64,000 nt of DNA, taken from an uncultured Porphyromonadaceae bacterium. Its GTDB lineage: Bacteria > Bacteroidota > Bacteroidia > Bacteroidales > Muribaculaceae. This document shows positions 8,941-17,411 of the stretch, in pieces. The position numbers and the translations under genes were made by a program. The stretch is from NCBI GenBank assembly GCA_902495245.1, contig CABUWI010000007.1, forward strand, positions 116,620-180,619, given 5' to 3'. Under the pieces are notes generated by a model. That model ran no database searches, was not told the origin of the DNA, and worked only from the letters and a program-made list of their open reading frames with translations. Position 1 is the stretch's first letter; each line of letters opens with the position of its first letter.

Positions 8941-9459
8941 ATGCACGCAGAACCACACAGACCGATTGACCACAGCCGCGACGCCGAATTTCCGCTGCTG
9001 CCCAAACTGATTGCCACGTCGTTTGGCGTCGGCTTTCTGCCCGTCATGCCGGGCACATGGGGCGCCATTCTGGGCGTGCTGCTCTGGCTGCCGCTATATA
9101 TCTGGTGCAGCGCGGCCACCACGGTAACCGTTACGGCCATTGCCGCCGTTGTGCTCGCCGTGGGCGGCACCTGGGCGTCGGGCGTGAGCGAGAAATACTG
9201 GGGCAAAGACCCCGTGATTGCCTGCGTCGACGAAACCGTGGGCCAGTGGATTTCGCTGCTGCCCGTGGTCATGTGCCCGTGGTGGGAGATACTGCTCTCG
9301 CTGGGTCTGTTCAGATTTTTCGACATTTTCAAACCGCTCGGCATACGCAAGACCGAACGCCTGCCCCGCGGCTGGGGCATGATGGGCGACGACATACTCG
9401 CCGCCATCTATAGCGCCGCCATCATTCTCGTTATCAACTATTTCTTCATCTGGAAATGA
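8941..9459 (+). CDS. PgpA-family phosphatidylglycerophosphatase-like lipid phosphatase
   Basis: A 172-residue integral membrane phosphatase. Family motifs are FLPVMPGTWGAI, CVDETVGQWISL, LFRFFDIFKPLGIR and the DD pair in GDDILAAIYSA. The E. coli relative dephosphorylates phosphatidylglycerol phosphate. Here it is followed, with a 4-nt overlap, by a CDP-alcohol phosphatidyltransferase. In the Bacteroides inositol-lipid cluster an enzyme of this kind acts as phosphatidylinositol-phosphate phosphatase, so that role is equally likely; the choice is made from context, not from a diagnostic residue. Confidence 0.88.
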   Translation: MHAEPHRPIDHSRDAEFPLLPKLIATSFGVGFLPVMPGTWGAILGVLLWLPLYIWCSAATTVTVTAIAAVVLAVGGTWASGVSEKYWGKDPVIACVDETVGQWISLLPVVMCPWWEILLSLGLFRFFDIFKPLGIRKTERLPRGWGMMGDDILAAIYSAAIILVINYFFIWK

Positions 9460-10160
9460 TAGACAACATCAAACATTCGGCCAAGACGCAGCGCGACAGG
9501 CTGCAGCAGGGCATTTACCGTATAATCAATCCGCCCGTGCGGGCCATGATAAAACTTGGCGTAACGCCAAACATGGTTACCACCGTAGGCATGCTCGGCA
9601 ATCTGGTCGGAGCGGCCTTTCTGGTATGGGCCGGAACGATAGCCGCCGGCGGCGGCGACCCGTTCACGGTGTTCACCTGGGGCGGCGTGCTCATCATCGC
9701 GTTCTCGCTCTTTGACATGCTCGACGGGCAGGTTGCGCGCCTGGGCAACATGGCGTCGACCTTCGGTGCCATGTATGACTCCGTGCTCGACCGCTATTGC
9801 GAGATGTTCAACCTCGGCGGCCTCGCGTTCTATCTGATTCAGCGCGGCGAAATGTGGGGAGCGCTCATAACCTTCCTGGCCATGATGGGCTCGCTGATGG
9901 TGAGCTATGTCCGCGCGCGCGCCGAAGGGCTCGACATCGAGTGCAAAATCGGCTTCATGCAGCGGCCCGAGCGCGTGGTCGTTACCGCCGTCGGCATCAT
10001 TGCCACGGGCATCACCGGCCTGAGCCTCAAAGCCGGCGCCACGTTCAACCCCGACGTGATTATCATCGTAGCCATGGCCATCATCGCGGTGTTTGCCAAC
10101 ATGACGGCCTTTGCCCGCATTGACCACTGCCGCAAGGCGCTGAACAACCGCCCCAAATGA
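9456..10160 (+). CDS. CDP-alcohol phosphatidyltransferase (candidate phosphatidylinositol-phosphate synthase)
   Basis: A 234-residue membrane enzyme. The full catalytic signature DGxxARx8GxxxDxxxD is present as DGQVARLGNMASTFG followed by AMYDSVLD. Several TM helices flank it. The family moves a phosphatidyl group from CDP-diacylglycerol to an alcohol, such as inositol phosphate, glycerol phosphate or serine. The tight gene order with PgpA-like and PAP2/AUR1-like genes (4-nt overlaps on both sides) suggests inositol phosphate as acceptor, as in the described Bacteroides cluster. Specificity is inferred, not seen. Confidence 0.9.
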   Translation: MIDNIKHSAKTQRDRLQQGIYRIINPPVRAMIKLGVTPNMVTTVGMLGNLVGAAFLVWAGTIAAGGGDPFTVFTWGGVLIIAFSLFDMLDGQVARLGNMASTFGAMYDSVLDRYCEMFNLGGLAFYLIQRGEMWGALITFLAMMGSLMVSYVRARAEGLDIECKIGFMQRPERVVVTAVGIIATGITGLSLKAGATFNPDVIIIVAMAIIAVFANMTAFARIDHCRKALNNRPK

Positions 10161-11098
10161 CAACCGGACGCCCCACACTGCGCGAAGGGGCAATCTGCGC
10201 GACGGTGCTCGTCGTGTGGCTGGCCATCACCGCCGCCTTTGTCGGGCTCAGGCCCGAACACCCGGCGCTGGCCCTGCTGATTGCAGTGCTCTTTTTTGCA
10301 TGCGGCGCCACCCGGAGGCTCGTCGTGGCTCTGCTGCCGTTCATCGTGTTCGGCATGAGCTACGACTTCATGAACATCGTGCCGAACTACACGGTCAATC
10401 CCGTCGACATAGGCGGCCTCTATGAGGCCGAAAAATCGCTGTTCGGAATCGACACAGCCGCCGGCCGCCTGACACCCAACGAGTTTTTCGCCGTTCACCG
10501 CTCGACGGTGGCCGACATGCTCGGCGGCGTGTTCTACCTCTGCTGGGTGCCCGTGCCGATAGCGTTCGGACTCTACCTCTACTTCGCGCGCCGCGAAAAG
10601 GCTTATCTTCACTTCTCGCTGGTGTTCCTGCTCGTGAACCTCCTCGGTTTTGCAGGCTACTACATTCACCCGGCCGCGCCGCCGTGGTATGTGGCCGAAC
10701 ACGGTATGGAATTCATGCTCGGCACGGGCGGCTCCACCGCCGGCCTCGGCGCATTCGACGCCATGACGGGCCTGCCGATTTTCGACACACTCTATGCGCG
10801 CAACTCCAACGTGTTTGCCGCCGTGCCGTCGCTCCACAGCGCCTACACCCTCGTGGCATTCATCTACGCGCTGCGCTTCAACGCCCCGACGGGCTGGAAA
10901 GTGGTGCTGGGCATAATCACACTCGGCATCTGGGCCACGGCCGTCTATACCTCCCACCACTATATCATCGACGTAACCCTGGGCATTCTCTGCGCCCTCG
11001 CGGGCTACCTCGTGTTCGAACAGGGGCTGATGAGGATTCCCGCCTTCAGCCGCTTCATTGACCTCTACACACGCTACATCAAACCCTATGGAAACTGA
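10157..11098 (+). CDS. PAP2/AUR1-like membrane phosphotransferase (candidate inositol-phosphorylceramide synthase)
   Basis: A 313-residue multi-TM protein. It carries the PAP2 motifs AAVPSLHSAYT and TSHHYIIDVTLG with the catalytic histidines, and the YYIHPAAPPWYV segment typical of AUR1-like inositol-phosphoryl transferases rather than plain PAP2 phosphatases. It probably moves a phospho-head group from a phosphatidylinositol-type donor to ceramide, as proposed for gut Bacteroidetes. It overlaps the upstream gene by 4 nt and the downstream acyltransferase by 11 nt, so the four lipid genes form one transcription unit. Confidence 0.87.
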   Translation: MTTGRPTLREGAICATVLVVWLAITAAFVGLRPEHPALALLIAVLFFACGATRRLVVALLPFIVFGMSYDFMNIVPNYTVNPVDIGGLYEAEKSLFGIDTAAGRLTPNEFFAVHRSTVADMLGGVFYLCWVPVPIAFGLYLYFARREKAYLHFSLVFLLVNLLGFAGYYIHPAAPPWYVAEHGMEFMLGTGGSTAGLGAFDAMTGLPIFDTLYARNSNVFAAVPSLHSAYTLVAFIYALRFNAPTGWKVVLGIITLGIWATAVYTSHHYIIDVTLGILCALAGYLVFEQGLMRIPAFSRFIDLYTRYIKPYGN

Positions 11099-11930
11099 AA
11101 TCATAAGACCCGAAGTGCTCACAGCCGATGACCTGATGCAGATGATTCCGCAGCTGGCCGGCCGGCGCAAGCTGACCGAAAGGCTGATGCACTGGGTGAA
11201 ACTCGACGATATTAACCGCGTGCACGCCATGACGTACGACACGCCCGGCGCCGAATGCGCCCGGCGCCTGCTTGACGAGGCCTTCGGAATCAAGCTGAGG
11301 ATTGACAACGCCGACGTGCTCGACCGCCTGCCTCAGGGGGCGTTCGTAACCGTGAGCAACCACCCCTTCGGCGCCCTCGACGGCATTGCGCTGATTTCGC
11401 TCATAGGGTCGCGCAGGCCTGAATTCAAGGTGATGGTCAACATGATTCTGAACCGCATCGGCGGCCTGCGCCGGAACTTCATCGCCGTTGACGCCTGGGC
11501 TCAGAAAGACCCCGCAAAGAAGGCGGTGTCGGTCAACGGCATACGCAGCTGCATCGCCCAGATCAAGTCAGGTCAACCCCTCGGCTTCTTCCCCGCCGGC
11601 GCCATGTCGAAAACCAATTGGAAGTGGCAGCTCGAAGACCGTCAGTGGCAAGATTCGGTGCTCCAGCTCATATATCGGTTCAACGTCCCCGTGGTGCCGG
11701 TCTACTTCCACGGCTCTAACAGCCAGATATTCAACATCATGGGCCACCTGTGCTGGCCGTTGCGGTCGCTGATGCTGCCGCGCGAGGTGATGCGCAAGTC
11801 GGGCACGACGATGCACATCAGCATCGGCGAACCAATCAGCGTCGAACAGCAGGCCGCTCACCGCGAAAACCCGGCCACACTCGGCGCCTACCTGCGCGAG
11901 CAGACCTACGCGCTGCGCCGCCTGAAATAA
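11088..11930 (+). CDS. PlsC-like lysophospholipid acyltransferase
   Basis: A 280-residue acyltransferase. The HX4D catalytic motif is visible in SNHPFGALDG, and the glycine/proline block LGFFPAGAMS corresponds to the second PlsC motif. It probably adds a second acyl chain to a lysophospholipid or to an N-acyl amino-acid lipid; the GlsA-type glycine-lipid O-acyltransferases of Bacteroides look similar, but no GlsB-like partner lies beside it. ATG 11088 gives an 11-nt overlap with the PAP2 gene; an in-frame ATG at 11058 would overlap by 41 nt and is less likely. It is the last gene of the lipid cluster. Confidence 0.85.
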   Translation: METEIIRPEVLTADDLMQMIPQLAGRRKLTERLMHWVKLDDINRVHAMTYDTPGAECARRLLDEAFGIKLRIDNADVLDRLPQGAFVTVSNHPFGALDGIALISLIGSRRPEFKVMVNMILNRIGGLRRNFIAVDAWAQKDPAKKAVSVNGIRSCIAQIKSGQPLGFFPAGAMSKTNWKWQLEDRQWQDSVLQLIYRFNVPVVPVYFHGSNSQIFNIMGHLCWPLRSLMLPREVMRKSGTTMHISIGEPISVEQQAAHRENPATLGAYLREQTYALRRLK

Positions 11931-11937
11931 GCAATAC

Positions 11938-12156
11938 GTGGAAAGGATATTACAGGCGAGCGGGGTGGCTTCTCACGAAGACACCCCGCCGCCCATACTT
12001 ATATATTCGAGGAGAGAAATTGTTTCAGACAATACAATAGCCGGTCGGCCGCCTGCGCAGGGAGCACGGGCGGCTGAAACAGATGTGCCGGAAATCGGCA
12101 CATGAAATTATTTTCGCTGCTGATGACAACGTAAGGACAGGATTGATAGGATAATT
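11938..12156 (-). ncRNA. candidate structured RNA (unidentified), hairpin-rich gap after the lipid cluster
   Basis: This 345-bp gap between genes has three strong stems. The first spans 11955-11993 (GCGGGGTG with CACCCCGC, an inner CTTC/GAAG, and on the - strand a GUGA tetraloop of the GNRA class). The second pairs 12021-12028 with 12074-12081 (TGTTTCAG/CTGAAACA), enclosing a further stem, 12049-12053 with 12069-12073. The third is 12083-12103 (ATGTGCCG/CGGCACAT). A TAACTTTG box reads leftward at 12162-12169, just ahead of them. Box plus GNRA loop favour a - strand transcript of about 215 nt. No known family was recognised; ends and strand are inferred. Confidence 0.4.
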
Positions 12157-12161
12157 TGCGG

Positions 12162-12169
12162 CAAAGTTA
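12162..12169 (-). promoter_or_regulatory. leftward -7 box ahead of the candidate RNA
   Basis: TAACTTTG on the - strand, not in front of any protein start. No well-spaced -33 TTTG is seen, so it is only moderately supported. Confidence 0.4.
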
Positions 12170-12214
12170 GGAGAAAAACCGCAAATCCTCGCGCCGTGCG
12201 TGGTTAAAAAAAGT

Positions 12215-12245
12215 TAAGGGCGCCTTCGCGGGGAAGACGCCCTTA
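12215..12245. terminator. bidirectional intrinsic terminator
   Basis: TAAGGGCG (12215-12222) pairs with CGCCCTTA (12238-12245). Leftward the stem is followed by a TTTTTTT run and suits the end of the secreted-protein gene at 12276. Rightward it is followed by a weaker T-rich stretch. Confidence 0.85.
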
Positions 12246-12275
12246 GTTTCATAAGTTTTTTGCACGAGCTGAAAA

Positions 12276-13679
12276 TCAACGCACAAGAATCTTGTGGCCC
12301 TTGACGATGAGCAGACCCTTGGTGCCGGCAGCTACGCGACGGCCCTGAAGGTCATAGGCAGCCGACGTTGCGGCAGGCTCGGCAACGATTTCGCTGATTG
12401 AAGTCAGGTCAGCCTCGCCGGGAGTGAATGCCCACTTTTCGGCCCACTGCGCATCGGCATAGCGCATTACCTGACGATTCTGAACCGGGCCGGCAACCTG
12501 CATGTAGCGCCAATTGTCGAGCAGAGGGGTGAAGGTGATGAAGGCCTCATAGCCGGTTTCGTTATAGGCGGCAAGCTCTTCGAGCGAGAACCAGCACACG
12601 TCGGCGGCCGAAGCGGTGCGGTCAGCGAGATATGTCCAGCGCGATGTGTTGTTTGCGGCATCGGCAGCAACGGGTTCGCCGGCATTGTTGACCGGAACGT
12701 TGCTGATTGCACCGGCCGGGAAGGCCACATTGACAAAGGCATACTTGCCGGCATTGTCGCCCTCGCCCTCAACGAGCTTCCAGAGCTGCTGGTTGACCTC
12801 TGATTTGGTGAAGTCGCCTACAAGCGCCTGCATGCCGGTAATCAGCAGCGGGCTGCAGCTCTCGACGATTTCGCCTGATTCCGCATCATAGTGCTCCCAC
12901 GGGGTCTCGGCCGATTCGGGATAGTAGCCGAGATATTTGTAATCGCCGACATGGGTGTTATTGAATGCGCTGATATAGTATGTCTTTGACGTGTCGAACA
13001 CCACGGGGTCAGGCTCCGGTTCGGCCACTTCGGGAATGAGCTGCCATTTGGTAGAGGCTTCGCCGGGAGTGGTTACGCGGATAATCTGATATTTCTGACC
13101 GCTGGCAGCGAGCGCAATGTATTTCGCATCGGCATTGAGAGGGTTGGTGAACGTGGGCTGGAACACATTGTCGCCGAGGTTCTCGCCGAGGGTGAACCAG
13201 CACACATCGTAGGGCGCTTCGGTACGGTTGGCCACATACTGCCAGCGCGAGGGGTTGGCAGCCTGGTCGGTACCGGTTATGGGCACGCCGTCGTTATTGA
13301 CAATGGCGTTGCTGATGGCGCCGTCGGGGAAGGCACGGTTCACGATGCAATATTTGCCCTCGTTATCGCCTTCGCCGGCAACGAACTTCCACATCTGGGC
13401 GTCGATAATGGCCTCTGAGCCGCCTTCGGTCTCTGCGTCGCAGAGCGAGCAGCCGACAATGAAGGGGTTCGTGCCCATTGCGCGGGCGCCGGCTTCGTAC
13501 TTGTTAAACACATACCACTCGGTTTCGGGATAGTAGCCGAGATAGGTGGCCTCGCGGTCGCCGCCGCCCTGCTGGTTGAGCATGCGATACCAGGCGCCGT
13601 CGGCCGGCACGGTGGTCTGGGCACACACCGATGCGATGCATGCGAGTGCGCCGAACATAGTAGTAAAAGTCTTCTTCAT
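12276..13679 (-). CDS. secreted protein with two tandem related domains and C-terminal sorting-like tail
   Basis: A 467-residue exported protein; ATG at 13679 gives a clean signal peptide ending SVCAQ. Two segments of about 150 residues are clearly related: both contain TYLGYYPE or KYLGYYPE, then QMWKFVAGEGDNEGKY or QLWKLVEGEGDNAGKY, then NRAFPDGAISN or NVAFPAGAISN, SRWQY or SRWTY, and VCWF. This points to internal duplication. The C-terminus has YDLQGRRVAAGTKGL and ends KGHKILVR, the tail seen in other exported proteins here. The function is unknown; repeats of this kind may be ligand-binding. A leftward box CAAATTTA (13718-13725) lies upstream. Confidence 0.85.
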   Translation of the reverse strand: MKKTFTTMFGALACIASVCAQTTVPADGAWYRMLNQQGGGDREATYLGYYPETEWYVFNKYEAGARAMGTNPFIVGCSLCDAETEGGSEAIIDAQMWKFVAGEGDNEGKYCIVNRAFPDGAISNAIVNNDGVPITGTDQAANPSRWQYVANRTEAPYDVCWFTLGENLGDNVFQPTFTNPLNADAKYIALAASGQKYQIIRVTTPGEASTKWQLIPEVAEPEPDPVVFDTSKTYYISAFNNTHVGDYKYLGYYPESAETPWEHYDAESGEIVESCSPLLITGMQALVGDFTKSEVNQQLWKLVEGEGDNAGKYAFVNVAFPAGAISNVPVNNAGEPVAADAANNTSRWTYLADRTASAADVCWFSLEELAAYNETGYEAFITFTPLLDNWRYMQVAGPVQNRQVMRYADAQWAEKWAFTPGEADLTSISEIVAEPAATSAAYDLQGRRVAAGTKGLLIVKGHKILVR

Positions 13680-13717
13680 GTGAAAAACTGATAATAATGA
13701 TAAAACAATTATATTGG

Positions 13718-13725
13718 CAAATTTA
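13718..13725 (-). promoter_or_regulatory. -7 box of the duplicated secreted protein gene
   Basis: TAAATTTG on the - strand, 39 bp before the ATG at 13679. It is divergent from the pfp promoter 85 bp away. Confidence 0.6.
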
Positions 13726-13809
13726 GGCAAAAACGGAGCAAACGGCGCGAAAGACGGCGTTAAAAAACGTTAACATATAAATGATGCGGAAATCTCGCAT
13801 TTTTTGCGT

Positions 13810-13817
13810 AACTTTGC
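13810..13817 (+). promoter_or_regulatory. -7 box of pfp
   Basis: TAACTTTG, 35 bp before the ATG at 13852. It excludes the open-frame extension to 13804. Confidence 0.7.
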
Positions 13818-13851
13818 GGCAAGAATAACCATAAACAATATCACTATACAC

Positions 13852-15501
13852 ATGAAAAAGAGTGCATTGCAGCAAGCCCGTGCCGCATATCAGCCCAAGC
13901 TCCCGCTGGCGCTGACCGGCGCCGTAACGGCCAAGGCGGGCAAACCCACACAGTCTGTTGCCAACCAGGAAGAAATCAAGGCCCTGTTCCCCAACACCTA
14001 CGGCCTGCCCGAACTGACGTTTGAAAAGACCAACCCCACCGTAGGCAAGCCGCTTAACGTCGGCGTGATTCTGAGCGGCGGTCAGGCTCCCGGCGGCCAC
14101 AACGTTATTTGCGGCCTTTTTGACGGTATCAAGAAAATCAACAAGGAGAGCCGCCTCTACGGCTTCCTGATGGGCCCCGGCGGCTTCGTCGACCACAAGT
14201 ACATGGAGCTGACCTCGGCCATCATCGACGAATATCGCAACACCGGCGGCTTCGACATCATCGGCTCGGGCCGCACCAAGCTCGAAACCAAAGAGCAGTT
14301 CGACAAGGGCCTGGAGATTCTGAAAGAACTCGGCATCACGGCGCTCGTCATCATCGGCGGCGACGACTCGAACACCAACGCCGCAATCCTGGCCGAATAT
14401 TACAAGGCCATCGGCGCCGGCGTACAGGTTATCGGCTGCCCCAAGACCATTGACGGCGACCTGAAGAACGAGCTCATCGAGACGTCGTTCGGTTTCGACA
14501 CGGCCACCAAGGTCTACTCGGAAGTAATCGGCAACATTCAGCGCGACTGCAACTCGGCCAAGAAATACTGGCACTTCATCAAGCTGATGGGCCGCTCGGC
14601 CAGCCACATCGCTCTGGAGTGCGCGCTGCAGGTGCAGCCCAACGTCTGCATTGTTTCTGAAGAAGTCGAAGCCAAGAACCAGACGCTGCAAGACATCGTG
14701 AACTACATTGCCGACATCGTGGCCGCCCGCGCGGACAAGGGTCTGAACTTCGGCACGGTGCTGATTCCCGAAGGCCTCATCGAGTTCATTCCGGCAATGA
14801 AGAGCCTCATCGCCGAACTTAACGACCTGCTGGCCGGCAAGGGCGACGAATTTGCCGCCGTCGAGGGCAACGAAGAGCAGCGCAACTGGATTATCGGCCA
14901 CCTCTCGGCCGCCAATTCCGCCATCTACGAAGCTCTGCCCGCCGGCGTGGCCCGTCAGCTCAGCCTCGACCGCGACCCCCACGGCAACGTGCAGGTCAGC
15001 CTCATCGAAACCGAGAAGCTGCTGGGCGAAATGGTCGGCAAGCGTCTGGCCGAGATGAAGGCCCGCGGCAACTACAAGGGCAAGTTCGCCACCCAGTATC
15101 ACTTCTTCGGCTACGAAGGCCGCTGCGCAGACCCGTCGAACTTCGACGCTGACTATTGCTACGCGCTGGGCTACAACGCAGCCATGCTCATCAACGCCGG
15201 CGTTACCGGCTACATGAGCTCCGTGCGCAACCTCGTCGCTCCGAGCGTGCAGTGGATTGCCGGCGGCATACCCATCACCATGATGATGAACATGGAGCGC
15301 CGCCACGGCGCCATGAAGCCCGTAATCCAGAAGGCTCTCGTCGACCTGAACGGCACCCCCTTCCAGCGTTTCGCCGCCAAGCGCGACACCTGGGCAAAGG
15401 AGACCTGCTACATGTATCCGGGCCCGATTCAGTATTTCGGCCCGAGCGAAGTGTGCGACCAGTGCACCGCCACCCTGCGCTACGAGCACCTCGACAAGTA
15501 A
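13852..15501 (+). CDS. pfp: pyrophosphate-dependent 6-phosphofructokinase
   Basis: A 549-residue enzyme of the long PPi-PFK class, which phosphorylates fructose 6-phosphate with PPi and works reversibly in glycolysis and gluconeogenesis. Seen motifs: GVILSGGQAPGGHN at the nucleotide-type fold, IIGGDDSNTNAA with the aspartate pair associated with PPi use, GCPKTIDGDLKN with the lysine and catalytic aspartate, and MGRSASHIALE. Length and motifs exclude the short ATP-dependent PfkA type. The start follows the promoter box; a 13-bp perfect terminator stem follows the stop. Confidence 0.95.
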   Translation: MKKSALQQARAAYQPKLPLALTGAVTAKAGKPTQSVANQEEIKALFPNTYGLPELTFEKTNPTVGKPLNVGVILSGGQAPGGHNVICGLFDGIKKINKESRLYGFLMGPGGFVDHKYMELTSAIIDEYRNTGGFDIIGSGRTKLETKEQFDKGLEILKELGITALVIIGGDDSNTNAAILAEYYKAIGAGVQVIGCPKTIDGDLKNELIETSFGFDTATKVYSEVIGNIQRDCNSAKKYWHFIKLMGRSASHIALECALQVQPNVCIVSEEVEAKNQTLQDIVNYIADIVAARADKGLNFGTVLIPEGLIEFIPAMKSLIAELNDLLAGKGDEFAAVEGNEEQRNWIIGHLSAANSAIYEALPAGVARQLSLDRDPHGNVQVSLIETEKLLGEMVGKRLAEMKARGNYKGKFATQYHFFGYEGRCADPSNFDADYCYALGYNAAMLINAGVTGYMSSVRNLVAPSVQWIAGGIPITMMMNMERRHGAMKPVIQKALVDLNGTPFQRFAAKRDTWAKETCYMYPGPIQYFGPSEVCDQCTATLRYEHLDK

Positions 15502-15527
15502 AAACGCAATCACCGACCGACACTGAG

Positions 15528-15571
15528 ATTGCCGCAAGAGCCCTCACGCTCTTGCGGCAATCATTATTTTT
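15528..15571 (+). terminator. intrinsic terminator of pfp, overlapping the trpS promoter
   Basis: A 13-bp perfect stem, 15528-15540 with 15549-15561 (ATTGCCGCAAGAG and its complement), then a T-rich run. The TTG within the right arm sits 20 nt before the TAACTTTG of trpS, so terminator and promoter share bases. Confidence 0.9.
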
Positions 15572-15582
15572 GCGTAACTTTG
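15552..15582 (+). promoter_or_regulatory. trpS promoter
   Basis: TTG (15552-15554), 20-nt spacer, TAACTTTG (15575-15582). The ATG follows 30 bp later. Confidence 0.7.
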
Positions 15583-15611
15583 CGCTAATAAATAAAAAGA
15601 AACCGCGACAA

Positions 15612-16697
15612 ATGAAGAAAATCATACTGACAGGCGACCGACCGACCGGCAAACTGCATCTGGGCCACTACGTAGGCTCGCTGAGACGCCGCGTCGAGCT
15701 CCAGAACTCGGGCGAGTTCGACAAAATATTCGTCATGATTGCCGACGCACAGGCGCTGACCGACAACGCCGACAATCCCGACAAGATTCGCGAGAATCTG
15801 ATTGAGGTGGCGCTTGACTATCTGTCGGTGGGCATCGACCCGACAAAGACAACAATCTTCGTGCAGACTCAGGTTCCGGAACTGACCGAGCTGGCGTTCT
15901 ACTACATGAACCTGGTGAGCGTGAGCCGCGTGCAGCGCAATCCGACCGTCAAGACCGAAATCAAGATGCGCAACTTCGAGCAGTCGATTCCGCTCGGATT
16001 CTTCTGCTACCCCGTCAGTCAGGCATCAGACATCACGGCTTTCGACGCCACGGTAGTGCCCGTCGGCGAGGACCAGGCGCCGATGATCGAGCTGACGCGC
16101 GAAATCGTGGCCCGATTCAACCACGTCTACGGCCCGACGCTCGTCGAGCCCGAAATCATGCTTCCGGGCAATGCCACATGCTGCCGCCTGCCCGGAACCG
16201 ACGGCAAGGCAAAGATGAGCAAGTCGCTCGGCAACTGCATCTATCTTAGCGACTCGTCGAAAGAGGTGAAGAAGAAAATCAACAGCATGTACACCGACCC
16301 CGAGCACCTGACCGTCGACTCTCCCGGCCATCTCGAAGGGAACGCGCCGTTCATCTATCTCGACGCCTTTTGCCGCGACGAGCACTTTGCGAAATATTTG
16401 CCCGACTATGCCAACCTGCAGGAGATGAAAGACCACTACACCCGCGGAGGCCTTGGCGACGGCACGGTGAAGAAGCTGCTCTTCAACATTCTCGAAGAAG
16501 AGCTTGCGCCGATTCGCGAGCGCCGCAAACAATATGAAGCCGACATTCCGCAAGTGTTCGAAATTCTGCGCCGCGGCTCGGAAGAAGCGCGCCAAACGGC
16601 AGCCGCCACGCTCGACCGCGTGCGTGCGGCCATGCGCATCAACTATTTCGACGACAAAGCCCTCATCGCCGCCCAGGCCGCAAAATACGGCAAGTGA
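15612..16697 (+). CDS. trpS: tryptophanyl-tRNA synthetase
   Basis: A 361-residue class I synthetase that charges tRNA-Trp. The HIGH-type motif is HLGHYVGS within the first 30 residues (GDRPTGKLHLGHY), and the KMSKS motif is KAKMSKSLGN near residue 200. DATVVPVGEDQ is the conserved tryptophan-pocket region. The open frame extends far upstream through the pfp gene, but the ATG at 15612 is the one after the promoter and matches the family N-terminus. Monocistronic, between its own promoter and the TetR promoter. Confidence 0.95.
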   Translation: MKKIILTGDRPTGKLHLGHYVGSLRRRVELQNSGEFDKIFVMIADAQALTDNADNPDKIRENLIEVALDYLSVGIDPTKTTIFVQTQVPELTELAFYYMNLVSVSRVQRNPTVKTEIKMRNFEQSIPLGFFCYPVSQASDITAFDATVVPVGEDQAPMIELTREIVARFNHVYGPTLVEPEIMLPGNATCCRLPGTDGKAKMSKSLGNCIYLSDSSKEVKKKINSMYTDPEHLTVDSPGHLEGNAPFIYLDAFCRDEHFAKYLPDYANLQEMKDHYTRGGLGDGTVKKLLFNILEEELAPIRERRKQYEADIPQVFEILRRGSEEARQTAAATLDRVRAAMRINYFDDKALIAAQAAKYGK

Positions 16698-16700
16698 AAC

Positions 16701-16731
16701 TTGGGCGGTTGCGCGAAAATGTGTAATTTTG
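16701..16731 (+). promoter_or_regulatory. promoter of the TetR-family gene
   Basis: TTG (16701-16703), 20-nt spacer, TAATTTTG (16724-16731), directly after trpS. Confidence 0.7.
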
Positions 16732-16754
16732 CAAACTGAAACATTGACGACGCA

Positions 16755-17354
16755 GTGGCATCACGTACACGCGAACGGTTAATCGACGTGGCCCGTCAGC
16801 TCTTTGCGCGCAAAGGGCTTGAAAACACCACAATGAACGATATCGCCACCGCCAGCGACCGCGGGCGGCGCACAATCTACACCTATTTCCGCACCAAAGA
16901 CGAAATCTATCAGGCCGTCATCGAAGACGAGGCAAACCGCATTCTGGGCGAGATAGAGGCCCGGCTGGCACAGGCCGACACCCCCCAGCAGAAACTGAAG
17001 GCGCTGATGGACTACCGCATGCAGCTGGCCGTGAAGACGCCCCACAGCTATGAAGTGTGGCTCAAGTCGCTGTTTAACCGCGACCTGAAGCGCGCGGCCG
17101 GCGTGAGGTCGAAGGTAACCGCCCGGCTCTACCAGATGACCGAAAACATTGTCAATGAAGGCATCGCATCGGGCGATTTCATTCCGAGCCAGGCCCGGCG
17201 GCTGCCCGCCATGCTGACCCTGCTGATTCGCGGCAGCGACACGTCGGTTGTGCGCGACGCCGAATACGGCCAGACGGCGCTGTGGCTCGGCGAATGCATT
17301 GACTTCATAATTCAAGGAGTGGTCAACCCCGGCAAGTCCGAACCGACCTCGTAA
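16755..17354 (+). CDS. TetR/AcrR-family transcriptional regulator
   Basis: A 199-residue regulator. The N-terminal helix-turn-helix is clear (RERLIDVARQLFARKGLENT, then TMNDIATASDRGRRTIYTYF). The C-terminal ligand-binding helices are divergent, as usual. The start codon is GTG, 24 bp after a promoter box; no ATG fits before the HTH. fabG follows 57 nt downstream in the same direction, so it may regulate fatty-acid genes or itself. That is inference. The RND efflux operon, a common TetR target, is 10 kb away. Confidence 0.9.
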   Translation: MASRTRERLIDVARQLFARKGLENTTMNDIATASDRGRRTIYTYFRTKDEIYQAVIEDEANRILGEIEARLAQADTPQQKLKALMDYRMQLAVKTPHSYEVWLKSLFNRDLKRAAGVRSKVTARLYQMTENIVNEGIASGDFIPSQARRLPAMLTLLIRGSDTSVVRDAEYGQTALWLGECIDFIIQGVVNPGKSEPTS

Positions 17355-17411
17355 TCAAAAAAGATATAAAAAGCAAGAAAAACAGTAACCATAAAAAGAA
17401 ACTGAAAAACG

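Noticed and set aside
9905..11308. Open frame of 467 codons on the - strand
   Set aside because: Antisense to three motif-confirmed lipid genes; composition (His/Arg/Ala-rich) is that of a GC-rich shadow frame.
13723..15537. Open frame of 604 codons on the - strand
   Set aside because: Fully antisense to pfp; no promoter, motif or family resemblance.
647..17354. TetR regulator (16755-17354) as repressor of the RND operon
   Set aside because: They are 10 kb apart with unrelated genes between; no shared operator was identified.
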